Shown: positions 1 to 7,960, numbered from the stretch's first letter. The stretch: DNA of 11,416 bases from an uncultured Anaerococcus sp. (GCA_902465755.1 CABQOK010000022.1:1-11416), one strand, 5' to 3'. Notes: a model not told the origin generated them from the letters alone. Made by a program: numbers and translations.

Positions 1-37
1 CGACAATTTTGCCGGCTCCTACTATTCCTAGCTTCAT
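1..37 (-). CDS. N-terminus of a Gfo/Idh/MocA-type NAD(P)-dependent oxidoreductase (partial)
   Basis: Only the first 12 codons lie in the window, reading MKLGIVGAGKIV. This is the first beta strand and glycine-rich turn (GxGxxx) of a Rossmann nucleotide-binding fold. The form GIVGAGKIV right at the N-terminus is typical of Gfo/Idh/MocA dehydrogenases acting on sugars or inositols. The ATG at 37 is preceded on the minus strand by GAAAGGATG at a suitable distance, and a good promoter sits upstream at 80-108. The gene diverges from the M16 peptidase gene. With so few residues, another Rossmann enzyme is possible, and the substrate cannot be told. Confidence 0.6.
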   Translation of the reverse strand, partial: MKLGIVGAGKIV

Positions 38-79
38 AACTCATCCTTTCAAAGATTATCTTAGTAAACTTACTCTAAT

Positions 80-108
80 ATGATAACCTAAATCTTATAA
101 TGTGACAA
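80..108 (-). promoter_or_regulatory. Sigma-A-type promoter for the leftward oxidoreductase gene
   Basis: On the minus strand TTGTCA (103-108) is followed after 17 bp by TATCAT (80-85). That gives a start near 73 and a leader of about 35 nt. A near-palindrome AGTAA-ac-TTACT (63-74) lies over the expected start site and could be an operator, but its arms are only 5 bp. Confidence 0.5.
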
Positions 109-138
109 TATCTTTTCACAAGTTTTAACTATCTAAGC

Positions 139-150
139 GGACTATAGTCC
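139..150. promoter_or_regulatory. Perfect 12-bp palindrome, candidate operator
   Basis: GGACTATAGTCC is identical to its own reverse complement. It lies in the divergent spacer, a few bases upstream of a TATAAT box (153-158) facing the M16 peptidase gene. It therefore falls where a -10/-35 spacer would be. Position and perfect dyad symmetry fit a dimeric regulator site; no regulator gene is in the window. Confidence 0.35.
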
Positions 151-152
151 AA

Positions 153-158
153 TATAAT
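153..158 (+). promoter_or_regulatory. Possible -10 box for the M16 peptidase gene
   Basis: A consensus TATAAT lies 48 bp upstream of the ATG at 206. No convincing -35 box is found: the bases 17 bp upstream read TATCTA. The promoter may thus be weak or depend on an activator. A second -10-like TATAGT at 182-187 is too close to its nearest TTG box (14 bp). Confidence 0.3.
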
Positions 159-205
159 TATTTGCTAGGATTCATAAGTAGTATAGTGATACAAATGGAG
201 GATAT

Positions 206-3055
206 ATGACTTACAATTTATTACAAAATGAAGATTTTGAAAACTTAGGCCTAGCAGTTTTTCTCTATGAACATGAAAAGACTAAGGCCAATATTATATA
301 TGTGAAAACTAGTGACGTAAACAAGACTTTTGCTATAAGCTTTAAGACACCACCGACAGACTCTAAGGGAAAGGCTCATATTATGGAGCACTCTGTCCTT
401 AATGGATCAAAAAAATACAGGACCAAGGATCCCTTTATGGATATGGCTTCATCTAGTCTTCAGACTTTCCTAAACGCCATGACCTATCCTGACAAGACCG
501 TCTATCCTGTATCAAGTGAAAACGATAAGGACTTTTCTAACCTAGTGGACGTGTATTTGGATGCGGTCTTCAATCCCCTAGCCATCCAAAAAAAGGAAAT
601 CCTAGACCAAGAAGGCTGGCACTATGAAATGGAAGACGGGAAAATCACTGGCATCTCTGGTGTTGTCTACAACGAGATGAAGGGAGCCTTATCTGATCCT
701 GAAAGTCTAATCTATAACGATATAAATTCGCTTTTGTATAAGGATAGCCCTTACGAATATGAATCCGGAGGAAATCCAAGAGAAATTGGTGATTTGACCT
801 ATGATGAGTTTGTCGATTTTTATAAAAACCACTACCACCCATCCAACTGTCTAATTTATTTCTATGGAGATATGGACATCGATCCACTTCTTTCTCATTT
901 GGATAAGGAATATCTAAGCAAGTATGACTTTAAGGAATTTGATAATGAGATAGAAGTCAAGGAGAATTACTACCCTGAAATAATCGAAGGCACTTATCCA
1001 GCAAGCAAAATCGAGGAGGACTCCGACTATCTTTCCTACGCTTTTCTCGCAAGTTCTGCCCTTGATAGTAAGGAATATCTAACCCTTTCTATCCTTGTAA
1101 ATACCATCTTTAATATGGACTCATCAAAGATTAGAAATGAAATTAATGAGAAACTTGCTCCAGAGTACTTCTACGCAAGGCCAGGATATGGCAATAGGTC
1201 TTCTGTCCTAATCCAAGCCCAAAAGACTGACGGAAGTAAGGTCGATCAATTTATAGAAATAATAGAAAGGGGCTTAGAAGAAGCAAGCAAAAATCTTTCT
1301 ATAGAAAGTCTTAAGTCTGCCTTTTCTATCTTTGATTTTGCCCAAAGGGAGAGCCTAAATGATACTAGTCGCGGACTTTCCTATATACTTATGACAAATC
1401 CAGACGCTGATCCTTTTTCTGTATATAGGCTAGTCGATACTCTAGATGAGCTAAGAAGCCTAATCGGGACTGGTTATTACGAGGATTTCATACAGAAGTA
1501 CTTCCTAAATAATAAGACCAAGCTCGTCCATATAGCAAGAGCCGACAAGGACTATAGGAAAAAGCAAGATGAAGAATTCAATGAAAAAATCGAAAAGTTA
1601 AACGAGGAGATGACTCCTATATCTCTTAAGAAAATCGAAGATGACCTAAAAGCCCTTAAAGATTATCAAAATAGGGAAAACACACCAGAAGAGAAGGCTA
1701 CAATACCAAGACTTAAGCTTCGCGATGTACCTACGACTCTTCCTAAAACCCCTAGAGAATTTCATAAAGATAAGTTCAAATTCGTCTACCATGAACTTGA
1801 AACAAGCGGTCTGATCTATGCTAATCTTTACTTTAATATAGACCATCTAAGCTTAGATGAAATGCAAAATCTCCAGCTAATCGGAGAACTATTAGGATCA
1901 ATTGATACAAAAAATATTTCCTACAAGGATATAGATGATGTAATCTGGCAATATCTAACAGGGCTAAACTTCACTATATCAAACATTAGGATAAATGATG
2001 AAAAAATCGAAAATAACCTTAAAGTAACTTTCAAGACTACTAGGGAAAATATCACAAAAGCTGTGGAGATAGTAAAGGATTTTCTTACAAACACAATCTT
2101 TGATAATCAACAAAGAATACTCGAGCTTCTAAGGATAAGAAAGTCAGTCTTTAAGTCAACCATGTACGATCAAGGCCATCTCATAGCCTTAAATAGGAAT
2201 AATTCCCATATAGATAAGCTATCCTATATCAAGGAGAAACTTTCTGGAATCGACTACTATCTTTTCATAAAAGATGCTATCCAAAAAGCAAGTGAGAACT
2301 TTGATACTTTTAAAAGCGAGCTAGAAAATCTATATAGAAAAATCCTATCTAATGATCTGACCTTAAATATTACTGGAGATAGGAAGGATTTTGAAAGTTT
2401 AAAGGAAAATTTATTAGAAGAATTTGCCTTCCTTAATAAAACTTTCGATAAAAAATCTATAGTTTTCAACAAAACTCCAATAAAGGAAGCCATAGCATCC
2501 GATGCAAGTGTAAATTACATTTCCAAATCAGCGGACCTTAAAGATCTTAATATTTCCTATAAGGGAAGCTTGTCTCTTGCAAGTTCAATAATATCAAATC
2601 CTTATCTATACGAGCTAATTAGAGCTAAGGGAGGAGCTTATGGAGCTGGGATGATTATAGATAGGTCAGCTCTTTTTTCAACTTATTCCTACAGGGATCC
2701 TAATATAGAAAAAACTCTAGAAAACTATGATAAGATTTCTGAAATCGCAAGAAAGCTTGATATGAACGAAAGAGACTTCGCTAACCAAAAAATATCCACC
2801 ATGGGTAAGTTTCTAAGACCGAAGTCTCCTTCCCAAAAGGCGGATAGTGATTTCCTTAATTACAAAAAGGAAAATCCTAAAAATGAAGAGGAAATCCTAA
2901 AAGAAATCAAAGCAGCAGACTTATCTGATGTAAGAGACTTGGCGGATGTTTTAGATAAGGCTCTCGCTTATAATAATATCCTTGTTTTTGGAAATAGAGA
3001 AAAAATCCTTGAGAAAAAGGACTTCTTCGATAAGATAATAGATCTTTCTGATTAA
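206..3055 (+). CDS. M16C-family zinc metallopeptidase (presequence-protease / insulinase type)
   Basis: A 949-residue protein of the M16C (PreP-like) family, which degrades peptides inside a closed two-half chamber. The inverted zinc motif HxxEH is intact as H58-I-M-E61-H62. The distal zinc ligand is E157 in GVVYNEMKG, at the spacing usual for this subfamily. The second half carries RAKGGAYGAG with R806 and Y812, matching the Arg/Tyr pair that M16 enzymes use for substrate binding. Residues of roughly 450 to 700 fit the charged M16C-associated linker domain. Length is normal for the family and there is no signal peptide, so it probably acts in the cytoplasm on peptides. The start is supported by GGAGG at 197-201. 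It stands alone between two promoter regions, and no clear terminator follows it. The family call is firm; the physiological substrate is unknown. Confidence 0.95.
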   Translation: MTYNLLQNEDFENLGLAVFLYEHEKTKANIIYVKTSDVNKTFAISFKTPPTDSKGKAHIMEHSVLNGSKKYRTKDPFMDMASSSLQTFLNAMTYPDKTVYPVSSENDKDFSNLVDVYLDAVFNPLAIQKKEILDQEGWHYEMEDGKITGISGVVYNEMKGALSDPESLIYNDINSLLYKDSPYEYESGGNPREIGDLTYDEFVDFYKNHYHPSNCLIYFYGDMDIDPLLSHLDKEYLSKYDFKEFDNEIEVKENYYPEIIEGTYPASKIEEDSDYLSYAFLASSALDSKEYLTLSILVNTIFNMDSSKIRNEINEKLAPEYFYARPGYGNRSSVLIQAQKTDGSKVDQFIEIIERGLEEASKNLSIESLKSAFSIFDFAQRESLNDTSRGLSYILMTNPDADPFSVYRLVDTLDELRSLIGTGYYEDFIQKYFLNNKTKLVHIARADKDYRKKQDEEFNEKIEKLNEEMTPISLKKIEDDLKALKDYQNRENTPEEKATIPRLKLRDVPTTLPKTPREFHKDKFKFVYHELETSGLIYANLYFNIDHLSLDEMQNLQLIGELLGSIDTKNISYKDIDDVIWQYLTGLNFTISNIRINDEKIENNLKVTFKTTRENITKAVEIVKDFLTNTIFDNQQRILELLRIRKSVFKSTMYDQGHLIALNRNNSHIDKLSYIKEKLSGIDYYLFIKDAIQKASENFDTFKSELENLYRKILSNDLTLNITGDRKDFESLKENLLEEFAFLNKTFDKKSIVFNKTPIKEAIASDASVNYISKSADLKDLNISYKGSLSLASSIISNPYLYELIRAKGGAYGAGMIIDRSALFSTYSYRDPNIEKTLENYDKISEIARKLDMNERDFANQKISTMGKFLRPKSPSQKADSDFLNYKKENPKNEEEILKEIKAADLSDVRDLADVLDKALAYNNILVFGNREKILEKKDFFDKIIDLSD

Positions 3056-3070
3056 GATAATTAATTTATA

Positions 3071-3099
3071 TTACAATATATTTGAATTAATTTTATAAT
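3071..3099 (+). promoter_or_regulatory. Promoter of the xpaC-telA operon
   Basis: TTACAA (3071-3076), a 17-bp spacer and a consensus TATAAT (3094-3099) lie in the 91-bp gap after the M16 gene. The expected start near 3106 gives a leader of about 40 nt before the ATG at 3147. The -35 box is poor. Confidence 0.45.
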
Positions 3100-3146
3100 A
3101 TCTTGATTTGTAGTATGATGTAATTAAGAAAACAAAAGGAAGAATT

Positions 3147-4283
3147 ATGTCAGATAAAAATAAAAAACACAAAAAATCATTTTATAACTACGCAGAAGAT
3201 ATAGAGAACTTCGACTTCGATGACATTCCTTTCGCAGAAATCGGATTAAAGATCAAAAACTCAGTCAACTGAGCCATAAAGGCTTTCTCATCTTCTAGCA
3301 AGAAAAACTTGCCAGCAACGAGAAACCCAAAAGTTTGTGAGCAAAAGCCACCTCAAGCAGGATTTAGCCTTTTAGCAAAAATCGCTTCAATAATCTCTGC
3401 CCTTTGCTTTTTTTCAATGACCATAGCTTCTTACACAGAAATTCACTATGGTGGCGGATTTACTATGCTATTTGCTACTCTCATATCTGCTATCATTACT
3501 GTAGCAGTTCCCTATGGACTATGGAAAATAGGAAATAGGTATAAAAGACTATCCGATAACTATGTAAGATTTCTAAGAGAGCTTGGAGATAATACGGTAA
3601 TTTCCATAAGAGATCTGGCAAGTGGAGTTGCCCAAAGTGAAGAAGAAACCACCAAGGATCTTCTCTACATGATGAAGAAAAATTATTTCAAACAAGCAAG
3701 AATTGTAGAAGATGGCAAGATATTTATCCTAGATATACCAACCTTCAAGCTATATAAGGAAAAGCTCGACCAGATTCCTTCTTACAGGAAAAACTTAACT
3801 GATGATGTAGAAATAAACGGAGAAAACCTATCGGTTGAGGACCTAAATAAGGAAAGATCCCAAGAGATCATTGCCGAGTCAATCACTTCTCTTGATAAGT
3901 TAAGCGAGAAAAGAGACGAGATAGAAAGTCCTAGCTTTAAAGAGTCTTTAGGAAAGCTAATAGAAAATTCTACAGATATCCTAAAAATCATAGAAAAATA
4001 TCCAGATAAGGCAACAGGTCTCGGCAAGTTTTCAACTTATTACTTGCCAACAAGCCTTAAACTTGCCACTTCTTACAAAGAATTTGAAATGGTAAATTCT
4101 AGGGATTCTAGGATAGTAAAATCTATGGGAGAAATAGAAGAATCAATCAAAACCATAGCCCAAGCCTTCGACAAGATGAAAATCGACCTCCTAGACGATA
4201 GGGCTATGGATGTAAAGACAGAAATCGACACAATTAACCTCTTGCTCAAACAAGAGGGACTAACAGAAGATGATTGGAGTTAA
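3147..4283 (+). CDS. xpaC: XpaC-family membrane protein, reading frame interrupted by TGA at codon 42
   Basis: The XpaC family (named for 5-bromo-4-chloroindolyl phosphate hydrolysis) usually sits beside telA, as xpaC-yaaN does in Bacillus subtilis. Translation should begin at ATG 3147, which has the strong site AAGGAAG (3136-3142). The frame starts MSDKNKKHKK, turns acidic, and meets TGA at 3270-3272 (codon 42) in the context SVN-stop-AIKAF. It then continues unbroken for 336 codons. Counting through the stop, two membrane helices lie near residues 73-96 and 104-126. A long charged helical cytoplasmic part follows, rich in E, K, D and S. A restart is possible only at TTG 3309, which lacks a good ribosome site; that would give 324 aa with both helices. 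Trp (TGG) is the obvious ancestral codon. The stop codon TAA is 1 nt before telA, so translation is coupled. Whether a product is made is unclear: it may be a pseudogene, be read through, or reflect a sequencing error. The biochemical role of the family is not settled. Confidence 0.8.
3270..3272 (+). other. In-frame TGA codon inside xpaC
   Basis: The codon lies between a well-initiated 41-codon segment and the rest of the gene in the same frame. No base insertion or deletion is needed to explain it; one change, TGG to TGA, suffices. Every tryptophan in the other genes of the window is TGG. Confidence 0.85.
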
Positions 4284-4284
4284 T

Positions 4285-5388
4285 ATGAGCGATATAGAAC
4301 TAAGACTAGACGGAGTATCAGAAGACGATAAGCTTGACACTATAAGTGACAAAGAAATTGATCTAGTAGAAAATAAAATCACATTTTCTCCTGACGAAGA
4401 GAAAATGATCGATGAATTTTCCAAAAAAATCGACCTAGAAGATACAAATATAATCCTCCAATATGGATCCGGTGCCCAAAAAAAGATTTCGAACTTCTCA
4501 GAAAAGACCCTGGATACCGTAAGAAACAAGGACCTTGGAGAAATCGGAGGCCTCCTAGACAAATTGGTTGTCGATATAAAATCTATGGATAAGGAAGAAT
4601 CTTCTGGACCTTTAGGATTTTTCAAAAAACAAGTAAACAAGGTAGATGCCCTAAAATCAAAATATCAATCAGCAGAAAAAAACATAGGAGATATATCCAA
4701 AATCTTAGAAAACCATCAAATAACCTTGATGAAAGATATCTCCATGCTCGATCAGATGTATGAGCTAAATGAAGACTATTATAAGGAAATCTCAATGTAT
4801 ATAGAAGCTGGTAATAGAAAGCTTATGGCGACATATAACGAGGATATACCTGCTCTTGAATCCAAGGCTCGTGAGTCTAACCTCCCTTTGGATGCCCAGA
4901 AGGTAAACGACCTAAAGGCTCAGGCCAACCGTTTCGAGAAAAAACTCCATGATTTGGACCTTACAAGGATGGTCTCAATCCAAATGGCCCCACAAATCAG
5001 AATGGTCCAATCGTCAAACTCAATTATGGCAGAAAAAATTCAAACAACCATAGTAAACACCATTCCTTTATGGAAAAACCAAATGGTCCTTGCCCTCGGT
5101 ATGAATCACACAGACCAGGCTATAAGGACCCAAAAGAGAGTTACCGATTTGACCAATGATCTCTTAAGGAAAAACGCAGATACCCTAAAACAAAACACAA
5201 TCGAGACAGCCAAGGCCACAGAACGTGGAATAATCGACCTAGATACAATTAAGCATACCAACGAGGCTTTGATTTCAACCATAGAGGAAGTTAGAAATAT
5301 CCAAATCGAGGGTAAAAAGAATAGAGACCTTGCCAAGGCTGAGATCAAAAGCTTAGAAGAAGAACTAAAAAGAAATCTTAACAAATAA
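4285..5388 (+). CDS. telA: TelA/KlaA/YaaN-family toxic-anion resistance protein
   Basis: A 367-residue, soluble, almost wholly helical and coiled-coil protein of the TelA family, first linked to tellurite resistance and later to envelope-stress phenotypes. The most recognisable part is the C-terminal half, with RMVSIQMAPQIRMVQ, then the LW-K-NQMVLALG stretch near residue 265. A regular heptad-like tail ends in KSLEEELKRNLNK. There is no signal peptide or membrane helix, so it likely works at the inner face of the membrane with XpaC. An upstream in-frame ATG at 4270 exists, but the ATG at 4285 is better placed behind GGAG (4276-4279) and begins MSDIEL. The xpaC stop is 1 nt away and the next gene starts 9 nt after its end, so the three genes form one transcription unit. 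The molecular activity of the family is not firmly known. Confidence 0.9.
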   Translation: MSDIELRLDGVSEDDKLDTISDKEIDLVENKITFSPDEEKMIDEFSKKIDLEDTNIILQYGSGAQKKISNFSEKTLDTVRNKDLGEIGGLLDKLVVDIKSMDKEESSGPLGFFKKQVNKVDALKSKYQSAEKNIGDISKILENHQITLMKDISMLDQMYELNEDYYKEISMYIEAGNRKLMATYNEDIPALESKARESNLPLDAQKVNDLKAQANRFEKKLHDLDLTRMVSIQMAPQIRMVQSSNSIMAEKIQTTIVNTIPLWKNQMVLALGMNHTDQAIRTQKRVTDLTNDLLRKNADTLKQNTIETAKATERGIIDLDTIKHTNEALISTIEEVRNIQIEGKKNRDLAKAEIKSLEEELKRNLNK

Positions 5389-5397
5389 GGAGAAATA

Positions 5398-5658
5398 ATG
5401 ACTGAACAATTAGAATTTAAATTTGACTGCCAAATGTTAATAGCAGGCGAGAACCTAGATGAAGACGAAATATTTGACTATATAACAGAAAATCTAGAAG
5501 GAGACAGCCTCCTCGCTGTAGGAGATGAAGATCTAATAAAAATCCACTTCCACTCCAATAAACCTTGGGAAGTCTTAGAATACGCAGCAAGCCTTGGAGA
5601 AATCCACGACATAGTAGTAGAAAATATGCAACGACAAGCTGAAGGCCTTCAAGGTTAA
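5398..5658 (+). CDS. Free-standing FakA/YloV middle-domain protein (DAK phosphatase-like)
   Basis: An 86-residue protein whose whole length resembles the middle domain of fatty-acid kinase subunit FakA (YloV, DhaL/DegV-related). Shared marks are FDCQMLIAGENLDEDEI, GDSLLAVGDEDLIKIHFH, then VLEYAASLGEI and a final IVVENMQRQ. FakA proteins are normally about 550 aa, with an ATP-binding DhaL domain before and a DegV-like domain after this part; both are absent here. C11, H50 and H52 (the HxH) match residues that, as I recall, coordinate a metal in FakA, so the fold may bind zinc. It cannot be a kinase by itself. AAGGAG lies 6 nt before the ATG and telA ends 9 nt upstream, so it is the last gene of the xpaC-telA operon. 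A strong terminator follows at once. A regulatory or metal-sensing role is a guess. Confidence 0.75.
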   Translation: MTEQLEFKFDCQMLIAGENLDEDEIFDYITENLEGDSLLAVGDEDLIKIHFHSNKPWEVLEYAASLGEIHDIVVENMQRQAEGLQG

Positions 5659-5670
5659 AATATTTTATTT

Positions 5671-5717
5671 AAAAATAGTCTATTAAAGGAAAACCAATCC
5701 TCTAATAGACTATTTTT
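5671..5717. terminator. Bidirectional intrinsic terminator between convergent operons
   Basis: Two 19-nt arms (5671-5689 and 5699-5717) pair with one mismatch around a 9-nt loop. Runs of A at the left end and T at the right end give U-tracts in both directions. It closes the xpaC-telA unit on the plus strand and the LCP-fni unit on the minus strand. The right arm overlaps the last bases of the fni stop codon. Confidence 0.9.
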
Positions 5718-6726
5718 AGTTTAATAATTCTTTAAGTCTACCAACAACTTTGTAGTCAACTTTCTTCAATTCTTCTATATTTTTGACTCCAAGTAAGCAC
5801 ATTATTACTTTTATTTTGTATTGCAAATCTTTTAAGAATTCTTCACAAGCTTCGTAGCCTCCATGGAGGAGATATCTTAGGACCTCTCCGCTCATAGCAG
5901 CCATATCAGCTCCTATGATAATTGATTTTACAATATCTGTCGCATTTCTTAGGCCACCTGATGCAATGATAAATACATCTTTCGATACACTTCTTACATC
6001 TATGATGGACTTTGCTGTAGGGATTCCCCAATCGTAAAATTCAGAAAAGTCTGTTTCCACATCTCTTAGGTCTTCAATCTCTATAAAGTTGGTACCACCC
6101 TTTCCAGCTACATCAATGTATGCTACTCCCATATCTATTAGCTTATGGGCGACACTTTTAGAAATCCCTGATCCAGTTTCCTTTACTATAATAGGAATAT
6201 CTAGCTTTTCTACTAGATTTCTAATATTTTCATCAAGTCTCCTAAAGTCCCTGTCTCCTTCCGGCATGACTAGCTCCTGGGCTATGTTTAGGTGAACTTG
6301 CATAATATCTGCGCCTATCAAATCTTTGGCGAAGATAAAATCTTCAAGGCTTCTCTCAGATCCTAGATTTCCGATTTTTATTACATCCTTATCCTTTAGG
6401 AGTGTGAAAGAATCACGACTTTCTTCATCTTTTATGGCTATGGCTTCACTACCTGAGGCCATGGGTATGCCTACTGCTTCACAGATTGAGGATAGGTCTT
6501 CGTTAATATCACTTCCAGCTTCCCCGCCTCCTGTCATGGCGTTAACCATAAGGGGCATGGATATAGTTCTTCCTAGAAATTCTATTGAAGTATCAATCTC
6601 TTCCATATTCACATTAGAAAGAGCGTTGTGTTCAATATAGATATCTTCTAGCAAGGTATTTGTTATGATTTCACTTTTGAGATAATTTTCTATATGTTCA
6701 TCTTTTCTTCGTCTTCTATCTTCCAT
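5716..6726 (-). CDS. fni: Type 2 isopentenyl-diphosphate delta-isomerase (FMN-dependent)
   Basis: Interconverts isopentenyl and dimethylallyl diphosphate, using FMN and Mg2+; it feeds isoprenoid and undecaprenyl carrier synthesis in the cytoplasm. From the start used here the protein has 336 residues. It opens with RRRKDEHI, the substrate-binding N-terminus of the family. Then come VNAMTGGG (61-68), IKIGNLGSERS, and QVHLNIAQELVMPEGDR (143-159) with the Mg-linked Q150 and E151. Further on are VKETGSG with K182, IDVAGKGGTNFIEIE (204-218), and the FMN-phosphate loop IIASGGLRN (253-261). Length is typical. I chose ATG 6726 because AGGTGGG precedes it and it gives the usual short N-terminus; ATG 6744 (MNDRWEMEDR) would overlap the LCP gene and has a weak site. 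Start aside, the call is secure. It is the second gene after LCP, ending at the terminator it shares with the opposing operon. Confidence 0.95.
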   Translation of the reverse strand: MEDRRRRKDEHIENYLKSEIITNTLLEDIYIEHNALSNVNMEEIDTSIEFLGRTISMPLMVNAMTGGGEAGSDINEDLSSICEAVGIPMASGSEAIAIKDEESRDSFTLLKDKDVIKIGNLGSERSLEDFIFAKDLIGADIMQVHLNIAQELVMPEGDRDFRRLDENIRNLVEKLDIPIIVKETGSGISKSVAHKLIDMGVAYIDVAGKGGTNFIEIEDLRDVETDFSEFYDWGIPTAKSIIDVRSVSKDVFIIASGGLRNATDIVKSIIIGADMAAMSGEVLRYLLHGGYEACEEFLKDLQYKIKVIMCLLGVKNIEELKKVDYKVVGRLKELLN

Positions 6727-6736
6727 TTCCCACCTA

Positions 6737-7960
6737 TCATTCATCTTTATCATTAGTGTCAGCTTTTTCTGCTTTCTCCTCAGATTTCTTAGGGCTTTCT
6801 TCCTTTTCTTCTGGAGCTTCTTCAGAAGGAGTCTCTTCTATCTCTTCTTCTTCATACTCTGGTTCATAGTATTCATACTCATAGCTAGGAGCTGGCTCTG
6901 GCTCATAATAGTGAGTTTCGGTATTTTCTATTACTTCTTCCCTAATAGGCTCTTCTACTGCAGGTTCTGGCTCTTGTGCTGGAGCTTCGTCGATTTGAGT
7001 TTGTCTACCATCTAAGATATTTCCTTCATCATCAACTCCAGCCTTAGTCCTATCCCAATTTCTAAGCTTAAAGTTTTGGAACTCTTTGTCTACTAATCTC
7101 CAAGTCTTCTCAAAGTCTGGCAGATAGTAACTGGTTCCTTCCATAGTTTGCTCCCTACCCGGAACTGTAAAGGTTGAAACATTATCCGATGAGAATTTAT
7201 CGATATTGTTAGTCAAATCCATAAGAACTCCCATTGGAAGGTTAGTCTTCACATATTTTAAATAGTTGGTTACAAAAGTCGTTAGGTTGATATTTTCTGA
7301 CTTTTCTACTATTTGATCTACCATAGCCTTCATAAAGCCTTGTTGGGCCTCGACTCTTCCTATATCACCATTTTCATAAATTTTCCTGGTTCTGAGATAC
7401 CATAGGGCGTGTTGACCATCGAAGTGATTCATCCCTTCCCTAATCTTGACACTTCCTACATCTATAGCTACTCCCTTAGGAACATCGAAGTCCACTCCCC
7501 CCAGGGCGTCTATTATATTTTCAACAGCCTTATAGTTTACCTGGACGTAATAGTCGATATCAAGCCCTAAGAAATTCCTTAGTGTCTGAATTGTAAGCTC
7601 TATTCCACCGAAGGCGTGGGCATGATTTACCTTATCGAATTCTTGCCTAATCTTAACCCTAGAGTCTCTTGGTATAGATAGGATCTCGATTTTTCCTGTT
7701 TCAGTATTAGCCTTGACTAACATTATAGTATCTGTTCTAGTAAAATCGTCATTGTCATCATCGTCTGAGTTCTTGTCCACACCAACAAGTAAAAATAGGT
7801 GTTCGTGTTCATTACTTGCTATAGCATCGTCATCAAAGGAGAAATCATCTCCGTAGGTTTTCTTAAGTTCCTTATTCTCTAGCTTATTAAGGATGGTATT
7901 AGATCCAAAATAGGCGATTATGGCGACAAAGACTATAGCCACAAATCTTTTTATCTTCAT
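6737..7960 (-). CDS. LytR-CpsA-Psr (LCP) family cell-wall polymer ligase
   Basis: LCP enzymes move undecaprenyl-linked anionic polymers (teichoic acids, capsule) onto peptidoglycan outside the membrane. This 407-residue protein has one N-terminal membrane helix (about 6-22) and an LCP catalytic domain from about 52 to 220. Visible family marks are FLLVGVDKN, RTDTIMLV (R75, D77), LSIPRDSRV (R98, D99, R101), VNHAHAFGG, YLRTRK (R190, R192) and GRVEAQQGFMKA (R202, Q206). After about residue 320 comes a long low-complexity tail rich in Glu, Pro and Tyr, then Lys/Glu. The start at 7960 is preferred to ATG 7966 because AAGGA lies 6 nt before it but abuts the other. The gene ends with tandem stops TGA-TAG, and the second forms part of the fni ribosome site, so the two genes are probably coupled. 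A promoter lies just upstream. Confidence 0.92.
   Translation of the reverse strand: MKIKRFVAIVFVAIIAYFGSNTILNKLENKELKKTYGDDFSFDDDAIASNEHEHLFLLVGVDKNSDDDDNDDFTRTDTIMLVKANTETGKIEILSIPRDSRVKIRQEFDKVNHAHAFGGIELTIQTLRNFLGLDIDYYVQVNYKAVENIIDALGGVDFDVPKGVAIDVGSVKIREGMNHFDGQHALWYLRTRKIYENGDIGRVEAQQGFMKAMVDQIVEKSENINLTTFVTNYLKYVKTNLPMGVLMDLTNNIDKFSSDNVSTFTVPGREQTMEGTSYYLPDFEKTWRLVDKEFQNFKLRNWDRTKAGVDDEGNILDGRQTQIDEAPAQEPEPAVEEPIREEVIENTETHYYEPEPAPSYEYEYYEPEYEEEEIEETPSEEAPEEKEESPKKSEEKAEKADTNDKDE

Noticed and set aside
3059..3093. AATTAATT repeats after the M16 gene as a terminator
   Set aside because: The possible stem is made of A-T pairs only, with a long loop and no U-tract; it overlaps the likely xpaC promoter.
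3270..3300. Selenocysteine insertion at the xpaC UGA
   Set aside because: The only fold after the TGA is a 5-bp hairpin (GAGCC with GGCTT) starting within the codon itself. It is too short and too close for a bacterial SECIS, and XpaC has no redox site expected here.
4260..4640. Antisense reading frame of 126 codons over telA, and similar frames over M16, fni, gdhA and S41
   Set aside because: They lie opposite well-supported genes, show Ser/Phe/Leu-rich mirror composition, and lack ribosome sites or recognisable domains.
206..5658. Organism-wide UGA = Trp code
   Set aside because: All other Trp residues in the window are TGG, which would be very unlikely in an AT-rich genome that had captured UGA.
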